Shown piece by piece: positions 34,832 to 45,168 of a DNA stretch of 64,000 bases. The translations under genes were made by a program, and so were the position numbers. The DNA lies in NCBI GenBank assembly GCA_022414725.1, contig CM039462.1, positions 56,538,926 to 56,602,925 of the forward strand, given 5' to 3'. The DNA is from Microglena sp. YARC. Lineage: Eukaryota > Chlorophyta > Chlorophyceae > Chlamydomonadales > Chlamydomonadaceae. The notes beneath the pieces are model-generated. The model was not told the DNA's origin and did no database searches. It was given only the letters and a program-made list of their open reading frames with translations. Positions within the stretch are counted from its first letter, which is position 1. Every line of letters begins with the position of its first letter.

Positions 34832-35407
34832 ATGAAGACACCCCGCCCACAGCCCATGAGCTTTGCTGCACCAACCAGAGGCAAGTCTGTATCATTTTCC
34901 TTGCCACATGACCCCCTGGCTGACACAGCATTCTTTGGACATATGAGTGCTGATGATGAATGCACTATAGATGATGATGAAGGAGTTTTCCAAGCAGCAC
35001 TGCAGACAGAATGGATCATAGATACGGCAGCCCACTTCCATGCCACAAGTAACACCTCCTATCTGCATGACATTCAGGACCTCCCACAGCCTATTAGGCT
35101 GCAGCTGGCAGACCAAGACTTTCCACCTATCTTCTGCAAGCAGATAGGGAAGGCCAAGATCAAGGGCCATGGCAGAGCTCTGATTATCCTGAATGGTGTA
35201 CTCCTTGCTGACTGCAAAATGCCCAACATCATTAGCATCAATGCAGCCACCAATCTGTGCCCAGATCTCCAAGTCCACCTGTCCAAGACCAAGGCTACAC
35301 TCTCCATACCAGAAAAATCTGGCACCAGACTACTCCTATCATGCCCCAAAAGGCATGGACTCTACCTCACTCAAACCTCCCCAGCCTCCACCAGTAATCT
35401 CTCTTGA
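34832..35407 (+). CDS. Element A protease-like region with DTAA in place of DSGA
   Basis: WIIDTAAHFHATSN stands where copia proteases have W-x-x-DSGAxxHMT. It is followed by a strand ending KIKGHGRALIILNGV and by LADCKMPNIISINAATN, equivalent to LxNVLYVPxLxxNLLSV, then a GLYLT end. The fold can be followed but the catalytic D-S/T-G triad reads D-T-A, in both A copies. Activity is doubtful. The frame stops at 35405 (TGA) before the linker. Confidence 0.65.
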   Translation: MKTPRPQPMSFAAPTRGKSVSFSLPHDPLADTAFFGHMSADDECTIDDDEGVFQAALQTEWIIDTAAHFHATSNTSYLHDIQDLPQPIRLQLADQDFPPIFCKQIGKAKIKGHGRALIILNGVLLADCKMPNIISINAATNLCPDLQVHLSKTKATLSIPEKSGTRLLLSCPKRHGLYLTQTSPASTSNLS

Positions 35408-35428
35408 GGACCACCCACTGCCTACATC

Positions 35429-36767
35429 ATGATGGTTACCAAGGCTCCATCACTACACACTGGCTCTGAGACGGGGCAGTACCCACCCACTCATGAGACT
35501 GCCCCCAGTAGAGCTGATCAAGACTGCCAGGAGCCCCTTCCTACCAATGAGCCATCTGCACCCCACACTGACTCTGAGACAGGGCAGTACCCACCCACTC
35601 ATGTGGAGGCAGACCAAGACCTCCAAGACTCTCCCCCTGCTGCTGAACCATCTACATCAAACACTGACTCTGAGACAGGGCAGTACCCACCCACTCATGT
35701 GACTGCCCCCAGTGCCCATGGAGACCCTGTCAGAACTAACTCCCTTTCCTTTTGCCATCACAACACCCCCTCCACTTCAGAGCACTTAATTGGAGAGACT
35801 GACAGTGACACTGACAGTGATGAATGAATTGCCAGAGCTCATCACAGAGGAAGTATACCAACAACGCCTAGCAGACCGTGCAAAAGGATTCCTGCCCCTG
35901 TCAGAAGACCAGCAAGTTGGGGATCCACCAGATATCATCCCACCCACTCCTGCTCTTCCCCAGCAACTGGACAACCTGACCCTGCAACAAGCCAGGACAG
36001 AGATGGAAATACTAAGCGACCAGATCAGGACCAACTATGAAGAGTATGATGGTCCCATAGATGGGGATGGACCCCTTAAGCCATCTGATCTAGCCACAGC
36101 AACCACCTGGGAGCAGTGGATCCTGCATAACAGCTCACCAGACATTGGGATCCCAATGGGACAAGTCAACCAGAATGTCAACCACATCCACTTCTCCAAC
36201 AACTCTAGACTCAGCCTGACCAGATTTGGATGCACCCTACACCAGCTGAACAACAGACCTGCCTCACCGTCCTTCACTGTCAAGCCCAGGCCTCCACTTT
36301 CACAACTCATCACTACCTTCACCAGCAGGTTCCCAACCCTGCTGACTTCTGAGAAAGGACAGTTCCCACACAGATCAATGCACAGGGAGCCATCAGATGC
36401 CTATGCCCCCATCATCAAGCACACTGGCAGACTCCAACATATGGTGAAAGCTTACCCTACTGTCTCTACCACAGCCAGACCCACCTTACAGTGGGCCATC
36501 TGTCTCCAGGCTGCCATGACCAGTGCACATGCATATGCTCTCTGGTTTCGACCCAAAATGATCATGGACCCCAGGAGCTGTGCCTACCCTGGAGGAAAAG
36601 TGTTGTGTGTCAACAACCTCAGTATGGACTTGAGTCCCATGGATTTCACCTTCATAAACATACTTGCTTCACCCAGTTTGGCCACAAAAGCATTCGATGA
36701 ATTCCTTTCCCAAGTCAGCCACCAGCAGCTTGCTATGGATGGCTTCCCCATCCTGCCAGACACCTAG
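35429..36767 (+). CDS. Element A ORF X: acidic linker plus unknown domain
   Basis: Two frames (35429-35827 and 35790-36767) overlap and would join with one frame change near 35825, inside ETDSDTDSDE. The N-terminal third has three copies of TDSETGQYPPTHV separated by acidic/Pro-rich spacers. The rest is globular: LPELITEEVYQQRLADRAKG, LSDQIRTNYEEYDGPIDG, NVNHIHFSNNSRLSLTRFG, LQWAICLQAAMTSAHAYALW, MDFTFINILASPSLATK. It occupies the place of integrase-RT-RNase H but shows none of their motifs (no HHCC, DDE or YxDD). It is conserved in the minus copy at 24031-25983. Unknown function. Confidence 0.6.
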
Positions 36768-37661
36768 TACCCTATTTGGAACATTGCTCCCCTTCTGTTG
36801 TATTAGACTTGAACACTCTAGAATTTATATTGTATGCCACCTGTACTGCCCCATGTACTTACTTACACAGGCAGTCAAGCTTTGAATTTAGGATTATCCT
36901 AGTCTCTACCAGATGTCTGAGTTTTAATTTAGGGTACAACATCCCAGGTACCACACCCAAATTATGGGGGTAATAGTCCAGACATCTTGTCTAAGACAAA
37001 TCCTCTAATCTCAAATCATGCAACTCTCGTAACCCAGGATATCTCCAAAAGCTTTAACCAAGCCTGGAATTTCCTTTTCAGCCCCTAAGCAGCCTCTCTG
37101 CTATCTAGCCTGCAGCACTTTTGCAGTATTCAGTTCAGCCTCATAGCAGCCTATCTGCTCTAGCCTGCAGCCTATCTGCAGTTTCCTTTCAGCTTCCCAG
37201 CAGCCCCCCTGCTACCTAGCCTGCAGCCTATCTGCAGTTTCCTACCCAAGCCAGCTACCCCAGTAGACTGAAATTTATTTGAAGACCCCTGCTACAGTGA
37301 TTTCTTCATATCAGCTATTAGAAATTTCCCAAAGTCTTCCTAGCCTTTATATTATTATTTCCTTATGCCCCTCAGTTAATTCCAGGGATTCTTGAGCTCA
37401 AGAATACCTTGAATTGGGGGGGGTGTTATTGACTGATTTATATATCAGTCTCTGAGTCGGCATAATGCACACCGGTACCTGTTCCCTCCTGGTCCCGTGT
37501 TGCCTGCCGCCAGGCCACAGGCTAGCTGTGGCCTGCACGTGACTGCAGTACCTTGCAGTACCTTGCAGTACACTTCTCTATTTCTATATGATTGCGCCTG
37601 TCGCGCTTAATAGCATCTTCTCCGCTATCGAGTATATGCCTTTGTAAAGAACTTACATTAA

Positions 37662-37939
37662 AACCCACCCCCACCCCCAACCCCACCCCACCCCTACATG
37701 TCATGCTGTCCCCATGCGCTCCATGCGCCTCATGCGTCCCAGCCTACACACACACTAATGCCTACCCCCTACTGACTACCCCTACATGTCTACTTATGTC
37801 CCATGCACCCCATGCGCCCCGGACATACTCACACACACTACTACTACTACTTACCCCTACGAGATCCTGGTCGATGCTTGTGTCTATATGCAGATCCTAC
37901 AAGTCATTCAGCACTTCAATGACCCCAGTGTAACCCCAA
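37662..37939 (+). other. C/CA-rich stretch, then possible short exon
   Basis: 37662-37860 is C- and CA-rich (CCATGCGCC repeats, (CTA)n). The frame from 37858 reads YEILVDACVYMQILQVIQHF and NDPSVTPMVAWACSGC to TAA at 37966, which looks protein-like but has no clear acceptor. It runs into a hairpin element, so it may be coincidence. Confidence 0.25.
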
Positions 37940-38095
37940 TGGTAGCCTGGGCCTGTTCAGGTTGTTAAACAGGTGTTCATGGTGTTCAACACATATTCAG
38001 CAACTACATGTTTAACCAATCCAATGACGTGCATAAACAGGTGTTGAACACACCGAACACCTGTTAACAACCCTAACAGGGTGCAGGCTGCCGTA
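37940..38095. repeat. Foldback element with ~50-bp arms
   Basis: The left arm (37940-37992, containing GGTTGTTAAACAGGTGTTC) and the right arm (38043-38095, containing GAACACCTGTTAACAACC) are inverted repeats with a few mismatches, around a loop of 50 bp. No flanking direct repeat was identified. Probably a MITE or foldback remnant. Confidence 0.75.
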
Positions 38096-39190
38096 ACGAC
38101 CACGTCTTCGGATAACACCTATCGCTGGCTTCTGTAAGTCGATCTTACATAACTATACTTGGGCAGTCCTGTAAACCTCGGCCATAGAGGGAAGATAATC
38201 ATGAAGAGAGGAATGCTGCTCGTGATTTAAAAGCAGAACGAGATAGAGGCAAGATCGAGAAGCTTTCGGCGTTGCTATGTCTGCTTTCGAATCCTTTTTA
38301 TAAACATTTCCGCGAACAGTTCGAATGCTCGCCAAACAAAAAGCCCACCAGCCCCGGGTACGACGGCGACGGGCTCAATGCTAGTGAATCTATAACTCCC
38401 CGCCTGGCCCTTCGACAGGCTGGCGCCTTTGCTCCGTCCAGCTGGCAGTTCGCCACGCCGATGTACAGATGTACGCGTCAGACCTGCTACTGCATAGAAT
38501 ATAGAGTGCTATCCCTGCTCCCTGCTTGTCGGGCAGTTTCAATCAGGCGCCCTGGTTTCGATCGCCGATGTACTGCGAAGGACCGTCTCTTCAGTTTCTA
38601 TCATCACTTCAACTATTCTTCCACTGCTAGGATAGATACACAGATGGTGTGATATAATCGATCCGTGCGAATCGTTCTTCCGTTCCTATTATCCTATAGC
38701 CACGCCTCTCGGCGTGAATGTCTTTCTTTCTATATGTCACGATTAGGCTGTTCATCCCCTGAGCAATGCGACCATTGCTGCAATAGTTTCCTTAGCACGT
38801 CTACCTAACTCTGAACTGAACTGAATATTCACCGGAACTCGGCAAGCTCTGTTAAGAATGGGTAAGAATGGCCTCCACTCCCATTAGGCTGCTTAGATTC
38901 ACGTTCGACATCTCCCTCGCCAGCGAATACAGAATACATCTTTGTGGAGATGCCTTGTTCAGAAACCGCAAACCGCAACAATATGGCTATCTGATCAATT
39001 GTCCTGGAAATCCTGCTGCGCGCTGAACAGCGCGACATCCGGTGTTGTCTGAACCGGCCCACGGCTGCTATTCCCTCTGCCCCAAGTCGAATTTCTATCT
39101 CCTATTTTCGCCGAGTTTCACTCGAAGGCTCTAGCGCCAACTTTATATCCTGCTAGCTCCTTTTCTTGCGTCGGACCTGGTGGCTTTCAA
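38096..39190. other. Unassigned sequence with hypothetical ORFs
   Basis: Non-repetitive, moderately GC-rich. Open frames 38272-38652 plus (126 codons, CTATTARIDTQMV end) and 38829-39062 minus (77 codons, HRMSRCSARSRISRTIDQI). I recognise neither, and no splice pattern supports them. The texture resembles 21.5-22.9 kb. Confidence 0.3.
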
Positions 39191-40800
39191 CCATAAAATA
39201 GAATAATGGAATAAAATAAAATGGAATAATAAAATAAAAAATGGAATAATAAAATAAAATGGAATAAAATAAAATGGAATAATAATAGCTACAAGGTTCT
39301 ATTCACCTGCAATTTGGCGTCTTACCAAAGGAGAATACTACAACTTCTCCCAGTGCGATAGCCACGGAAACAAGGGAGTGTGGCAGGGTTTGAACTCTTA
39401 CCAATCCTAGACTTGTCAAGGTCTCTACACTGACAGTTTAACAACTTGTCAAGGTCTCTACACTGGCAATTTTGCCCTCCCACCCTTTTGCCCTCCCACC
39501 CACCCTTTTTGCCTTCCCACCCACCCTTGCCCTTGCCCTCCACCCTTTTGCCCTCCCACCCACCCTTTTGCCTTACCTGCCACCCTTGCCCTTGCCCTCC
39601 CACCCACCCTATTACCCTCCCTCCCACCCTTTTGCCCTCCCACCATTGCACGGCAATTTTGCCACGCCCAGCCTTGCACGGCAATTTTGCTCTGGGTCAG
39701 AAAAGCTTGCAGCACAGGTTGCGAAAACAGCCTGGCCGCCCTTGTATGTATGTATGTATGTTACAGTCCAGGGGTAGGCCAAATAGTCTAAAGGGACTTG
39801 CCCAACGGTGGTAGGAAGGGCTTAAAAAGAAAAATGATTGATGAACTGAACCCCAAGCAATTGTTTTACCGACGGGGGTCCTGAGTTCGTGCCCTTATCA
39901 ACCTGAGGTGACCGGCCCATGTCGCGGGTTCATGCGCAAGTTGCATGAGGCTAAGGCCTCAGTTGTCGCCGAACCCTTAGGTATCGTGGCTCCTCCCCCA
40001 GTGTAACCAGTGAAACAGTAGGGTCTCTGCTACATTGAGGGTGGTTCTACCTAACCCCCGAGTTGGTCAAGACCACGGTCACTCTAAACCTACACTTTAG
40101 ACCCGTGCAAAATTGTCATGCCCTCGCGAGACCTGCACCCTACATCATGCACCCTGCATCCTGCTCCCTGCACCCTGCATCCAGCACCGTGCACCATGTA
40201 CCCTTTAAACTGATTCTCTGCTCTCTTGCCCCAGGCTGCCCATAGGGGGTGACACCTAAACCTCAAACCCTAAACCTCAAACCCTAAACTGCTTCCCTGC
40301 CTTCTTGCCTCAGGCTACCCATCCCAGGGGTTGCTGAGCTATTTGGGATGCTTCTCGTCACAGGTACGAAGGCATTACAGTGGTTTCAGGGTATTTCAGG
40401 GTATTTTGGGTCATTTCAGGGTATTTCAGGCTGTTTCGGGTTATTTCGGGCTATTTCACGTTATTTCAGGCTATGTCAGGTTATGTCAGACTTCGTCAGA
40501 TTATGTCAGGCTATGTCAGGTTATTCTGGCATTTTCAGGCTACATGGGCAAGGTAAGGTATGCAGGGCTTGTGTGAATCTTGTATGCTCCGGGGTGGGGG
40601 GCCACCCCAGAGGATGCTCAGCTACTTAGACTGCTTCGTACTTTTTTGATGCACATAAACATGCTCAGCTGCTTGGACTGCTTCGTACTTCTTTTGAGGT
40701 ACGAAGACATGCTCAGCTACTTGGACTGCTTCGTACTTCTTTTGAGGTTCGAAGACACTAGTATTTCCTCTTTGTAAGCGGAGCCTCCCAGGGTCACCGC
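39191..40800. repeat. Cluster of simple and short tandem repeats
   Basis: 39200-39285 (GGAATAATAAAATAAAAT)n; 39406-39470 a duplicated 40-mer CTTGTCAAGGTCTCTACACTG; 39475-39650 (CCCTCCCACCCTTTTG)n; 39761-39893 dispersed repeat G; 40135-40200 (CACCCTGCATC)n; 40255-40300 CCTAAACCTCAAA repeats; 40385-40540 (GTATTTCAGG)n; 40620-40765 three copies of a 60-bp unit with ACTGCTTCGTACTTC. No gene. Confidence 0.75.
39761..39893 (+). repeat. Dispersed repeat G, copy 1
   Basis: TTACAGTCCAGGGGTAGGC .. CTAAAGGGACTTGCC .. GATGAACTGAACCCC .. CAATTGTTTTACCGACGGGG .. CCTGAGTTCGTGC. The same block recurs at 45595-45727 (full), 51010-51080 (5' part) and 52646-52698 (middle). Possibly a SINE; the end GAGTTCGTGC is only weakly like a pol III B box. 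Confidence 0.7.
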
Positions 40801-40814
40801 TTTGTCCAAGTGCC

Positions 40815-41252
<438 letters not shown>

Positions 41253-41254
<2 letters not shown>

Positions 41255-41589
41255 TCTACCCATTCACCACCCTTTTAAACCCTGGGCTGCTCAAACCTCG
41301 CCACCATTTCAAACCCTCTCTCCGCCCATTTTCTGCCTCCCTTGCAACGCGCCTAAGACTTGTCAGGTACAAAGAAAATCCCATTTCTTCTTTGGGCTAC
41401 ACGTAGCAGCTTCTAAGCGGCTCTCTTTACCTGTCATTGAGCCAAACCTGTGGCTAGCTAGTGCTTCTGAAAGCTGATATGACAAGCACTCCAATGTAGC
41501 TAAAAGCATCGGGTTTGATTTAGTGGCTGGCTATTACAGCTGATGGGAAGCTGCCATGAGTTCCCAAAAAATGAAAAAGTGTTGTTTGC
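41253..41589. repeat. Spacer with dispersed repeat F
   Basis: 41398-41515 shares GAGCCAAACCTGTGGCTAGC, TAGTGCTTCTGAAAGCTGA and CACTCCAATG with 52155-52215. The rest is unassigned. Confidence 0.4.
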
Positions 41590-42120
41590 AATGAGATTGT
41601 GGTGCTAGGTATCTTTCGGCCCAGTTGCCCTGAATACGTGTGTCTCCTGTTCATGGTGGTGCTAGGCGTCTTTCGGCCCAGTTGCCCTGAATACGTGTGT
41701 CTCCTGTTCATGGTGGTGCTAGGTGTCTTTCGGCCCAGTTGCCCTGAATATGTGTGCCTCCTGTTCATGGTGGTGCTAGGTGTCTTTCGGCCCAGTTGCC
41801 CTGAATACGTGTGCCTCCTGTTCATGGTGGTGCTAGGTGTCTTTCGGCCCAGTTGCCCTGAATACGTGTGTCTCCTGTTCATGGTGGTGCTAGGTGTCTT
41901 TCGGCCCAGTTGCCCTGAATACGTGTGTCTCTGTTCATGGTGGTGCTAGGTGTCTTTCGGCCCAGTTGCCCTGAATACGTGTGTCTCTGTTCATGGTGGT
42001 GCTAGGTGTCTTTCGGCCCAGTTGCCCTGAATACGTGTGTCTCCTGTTCATGGTGGTGCTAGGTGTCTTTCGGCCCAGTTGCCCTGAATACGTGTGTCTC
42101 CTGTTCATGGTGCTCCTAGT
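41590..42120. repeat. 57-bp minisatellite (~9 copies), codon-length
   Basis: Unit containing GGTGCTAGGTGTCTTTCGGC and CCAGTTGCCCTGAATACGTG. 57 bp is 19 codons, so both strands stay open: plus MVVLGVFRPSCPEYVCLLF, minus MNRRHTYSGQLGRKTPSTT. Two units lost 2 bp (near 41930 and 41990), which breaks the frame, so a functional protein is unlikely. The plus frame then enters unique sequence (VACRVLLAAFVPPQS, 42113-42240), possibly the exon edge from which the unit derives. Confidence 0.9.
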
Positions 42121-42371
42121 AGCCTGTCGGGTGCTACTGGCAGCTTTTGTGCCCCCCCAAAGTATCCCCAGAAGAGTCCGATTCGTCCGTGGTATATTGG
42201 TGGATGTCCCCAGTGCAAGCAAACGGGCTGGCCCCCTCAACCTCATTCCTCGCAATAAGGCGTACTATTTATTAATTTATTGTGTCCGTGGCGGCAGTGG
42301 ATATATAACCAATCAATCACGCATCTCTTCAGCCAACCAACCAGCCAACCGACCGACCAACCAAAGGAGAT

Positions 42372-42500
42372 GAAGCCATGCCTGTACTGCTGTCCAATGC
42401 GGAACAGGTAGGTGTCATCCGTGAGGCCATGCCTGTACTGCTGTCCAAGGCAGAACAGGTAGGTGTCCTTCATTGATGAGGCCATGCCTGTACTTCTCTC
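42372..42500 (+). CDS. Possible exon 3' edge, tandemly repeated (EAMPVLLSKAEQ)
   Basis: Plus strand: 42372-42407 reads EAMPVLLSNAEQ and 42423-42458 reads EAMPVLLSKAEQ, each followed at once by the donor-like GTAGGTGTC. A third, incomplete copy starts at 42478. Period 51-55 bp. The pattern is that of a donor-edge duplication. Which copy, if any, is the used exon end is not clear. It would be an upstream exon of the plus-strand gene at 43457. Confidence 0.35.
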
Positions 42501-42548
42501 GAAGGCGGCGAGACCATCATAGCTGTGGGTTGAGCCATCCCCAGTAAT

Positions 42549-42745
42549 GATAACGCCTGATGGGGCGTGGTGTTGAGGGAACCCGTCATACGCGGGCAGA
42601 GAGCAGTCTACCACCTCGACTAGACAAGCTACCATCGCGGTTGACAACGACCTGCAACGCTAAGGGTGACGGTAAGGGAAATCGAACCCCCGACCCTTCA
42701 TCGTTAAAGCGATTTGGTGTACCACTAGACCAATCGTATCACTGA
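42549..42745 (-). repeat. tRNA-derived SINE, copy 1
   Basis: On the minus strand the head has a pol III A box (TGGTCTAGTGG), an anticodon-arm-like ATCG..CGAT and a B box (GGGTTCGATTTCCC), then a body with GTTGCAGGTCGTTGTCAACC and a tail AACACCACGCCCC..AGGCGTTAT. The same structure is at 56440-56635, and the tail alone at 50694-50745. No CCA and poor acceptor stem, so not a tRNA gene. Confidence 0.78.
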
Positions 42746-42864
42746 AACGGGCTTGAGCCACCCCCAGTAGACTTACGGGGGGGTGCACAATTAAGCACTT
42801 GTGCTACTTCTAGCATGTTCAAGAAACCCCTGGCACTGACACTGAGTATAAGAGTAGTTGTTGA

Positions 42865-42937
42865 CAGATTTCTGTAGGTCAGGTTGAGTAGCTACTTGGG
42901 ATACCCAAGCCTGATTTCAGGATTGTTGCGTAGCCCC

Positions 42938-42998
<61 letters not shown>

Positions 42999-43184
42999 GG
43001 GGGGGGTTACTGTGTCACACTGGGGAGTCGAGTTGAGTCGCACAATTGGAGTTTTAGCCATAGGCGTTAGGTTGGTTGGTTAGTACAGAAGTATATTTTT
43101 TGAATATTGAGCCATGTTTCGATTTCTTCTGACAAGGTAGCAATCGAGACCCCCCTCCCCCGCTTCAACTTTTGGGGCATGGCC

Positions 43185-43188
<4 letters not shown>
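42865..43188. repeat. Truncated hAT-like MITE and (GT)n tract
   Basis: 42865-42937 matches the CAGATTTCTGTAG..GTTGAGTAGCTACTTGG part of the MITE family (see 49941-50163) and is cut by (GT)n at 42940-42994 with a G run. The remainder is unassigned. Confidence 0.65.
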
Positions 43189-43223
<35 letters not shown>

Positions 43224-43456
43224 CCAAACACACACACACACACGCACACACACACACGCACACACACACACACACATGCAACACCCATACCCCACCCCCA
43301 CCCCCACCCCCACCCCCACACATATACCATCCATCCCCCCACATACACACACACACACGCACGCACACACCCCATATACACACACACACGCACGCACACA
43401 CACACGCAGGCACACACACACACACACACACGCACACATATACCCTCCTTCCCCAG
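43189..43456. repeat. Poly-C and (CA)n before a splice acceptor
   Basis: C run 43189-43222, then CACACACGCACA repeats to 43440, then CCCTCCTTCCCCAG. The tract leads into the acceptor of the plus-strand exon at 43457. With the (GT)n at 42940 it gives an intron of GT-to-CA polarity. Confidence 0.9.
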
Positions 43457-44520
43457 GCGCAGGGTGACTCAAGTGACACAGATGATGCAGGATTGGAAAA
43501 GTGCATTGTGGTAGGCGCGGGTGGGCTGGCCAGATTTCCCAACTCTGCTCCAACCTCACCCTCAGGGAATTTGCCGAGCAAGCCAAGCAAGAAGATCTGC
43601 TATGGTCGGGGCAGTATCATGCCATCTTCAACGTCACCCATATCAATCTTTGGCGACGACAATGCCTCGGACAGCGTATCCTGTCCTGTAGTGGCCGCAT
43701 GTAAGAGTCCTTTATCTGCCAGGGTGTCTGACAGAGTGTCTGCCTCTGGTGTACTGATTGGAGCAGTACCGTCAGGCAATGCCTCCAACCGCTTCAGACC
43801 CGTTTCCGTTTCGGTCAATGGCAAGTGCCTGAGAGGCAATATTGATCAAGTTGCAGCTCCGGGAAGCCCCCGCTCAGCGCAGCTCTCCGCCTGGCGCAGA
43901 TCCAAGGCCAAGAGCATCAGTGGGTGTGAAGACCATGCCTACCTGGCGTGGGGGGCCTTCACCAACTCCTCCCCAGGCCCAAGAAGCAGCCGACCTCACG
44001 GAGCTTCTGAGCCTGTTTTGCATGCAAGCAGCCGACCTGACGGAGCCTCTGTACCTGTTTTGCAAGCTACAAGCAGCCGACCTCACGAATCCTCTGAGCC
44101 TGTTTTGCATGCAAGCAGCAGACCTGACGAAGCCTCTGCTCCTGTCTGTCAAGCAACAAGCAGCCAACCTCACGGAGCCTCTGTGCCTGTTTTTCAAGCA
44201 AGTAGCCGACCTCACGGAGCCTCTGTGCCTGTTTTGCAAGCAAGCAGCCGACCTCACGGAGCCTCTGCTCCTGTTTTGAAAATTATAACCTTCCTTCAAC
44301 TTTGCCCCCGGGCTCGCCATTCTCCACTGACCCTTTCCTGTTCTACACGGACCCGTACCAGAGCGATAGCGACTCCAGCAAGAGCCCCCGTGCGGCAAAA
44401 AGCATGGGAACGAATAGTATCCCACATTCGCCTATAACATATGCACTCCAGGATAGGCCTGGTGACGGGGGTTACAGGATTAGGGCCAACTTCATGTCCT
44501 CTGGGGTGGTCGTTCATGAG
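43457..44520 (+). CDS. Unidentified plus-strand gene, exon with 14-15-aa repeats
   Basis: Acceptor CTTCCCCAG|GCGCAG. The frame reads [15 protein letters not shown] and is Ser/Pro-rich to 44437 without stops. Seven tandem units (43995-44279) of 42 or 45 bp, all multiples of 3, encode [14 protein letters not shown] in that frame or [14 protein letters not shown] in the next. The donor at GAG|GTAAGC (44521) is in a third frame ([30 protein letters not shown]), so one indel or an unseen short intron is needed between about 44280 and 44430. Phase 0 at the donor matches the next exon. No family recognised; low-complexity linker of a large protein. Confidence 0.45.
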
Positions 44521-44767
44521 GTAAGCTCATTTTCGATGTTCTGAGCTTAACACATGACCTAAAGTATTGATGTTTAATAGGGAATGGCATATCATATGAT
44601 GTTGACCAAAGGTGAGTAGGGGTGCACCGCCCTGCTCCGCCAAGTTCAGGTCCTCAAGGGAGATAGTTCAAGTGGTAAAGCTCATTTTTCATCGTTCTAA
44701 GCTTAGCACATGATCTATAGTATTGCTGTTTAATAGTGAGCGGCATACCATATGATGTTGAACAAAC

Positions 44768-44883
44768 GCGAGTATGATCTCATATGCTATCATACATTCA
44801 TACAAACTGCATCATATGATGTTGTACATACATGGTTACTTAAGCCTAGTCAGACTGCCGGTATCATATGTTATGTAATTGCC
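44768..44883 (-). repeat. Repeat E (ATATCATATGAT palindromes), copy 1
   Basis: Shares GGCAGTCTGACTAGGCTTAAG (inverted here) and CATCATATGATG with copies at 50304-50454 and 60414-60526. Ends are inverted repeats of GGCAA..ATGATATCAT type. Probably a short TIR element. Confidence 0.7.
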
Positions 44884-44959
44884 TTTCCGTACTGTTTAAT
44901 GGAGGGGTGCCCCATTAAATGGCCCCCTTTCCCCCTTTGGCGATTTTTAGTTTTGACGA

Positions 44960-45168
44960 TTTTTTGGCGGAGCCCCCTCTTCAAGAGGGCGGGAGCCCCT
45001 AGGGTTACCCCGTTGTCTGTTTGACCGTCCGTCCGACCGCACCCCCGAAACAAAGCCTGAAACGTCAGCCAGCGGTCTCGTTACTAAGTCGCTTTCGTTG
45101 CCACCTGCCGCTCCGTTGCGAACAATCTCCACCATTTTGTAGCGTCGCTTGCATAGAACTTGTTCTTT
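44960..45168 (+). repeat. Short dispersed repeat D, copy 2
   Basis: TTTTTTGGCGGAGCCCC, hairpin with GGGCGGGAGCCCC, then GAAACGTCAGCCAGCGGTC and TAGCGTCGCTTGCATAGAAC. Best-preserved plus-orientation copy. Confidence 0.8.

Larger units (their letters stand above)
32412..37661 (+). mobile_element. Copia-like element A, plus copy, two LTRs
   Basis: 5' LTR about 32412-32641 (TGTAATTTACTGATTTATAT..) and 3' LTR 37425-37661 (TGTTATTGACTGATTTATAT..), clearly related but with many differences, so older than element B. Polypurine tract TTGAATTGGGGGGGG ends at 37424. Leader 32642-33892 contains a LINE fragment (32946-33710). Then gag 33993-34487, knuckle/protease-like frames 34484-35407 and ORF X 35429-36767. 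3' UTR 36768-37410 with GCAGCCTATCTGC repeats. No integrase, RT or RNase H, hence non-autonomous. No target duplication found; the outer LTR ends are uncertain. Confidence 0.83.

Noticed and set aside
42243..42647. 134-codon minus frame with DTYLFRIGQQYRHG repeats
   Set aside because: Its N-terminal third is SINE antisense, and the repeats are better explained on the plus strand as copies of an exon end with GTAGGT donors.
42660..42745. A functional tRNA gene
   Set aside because: A and B boxes are present but the acceptor stem does not pair, and the unit recurs with a common tail at 56440-56635, so it is a SINE head.
43874..44425. 183-codon Arg-rich minus-strand frame
   Set aside because: Antisense shadow of the 42/45-bp coding repeat.
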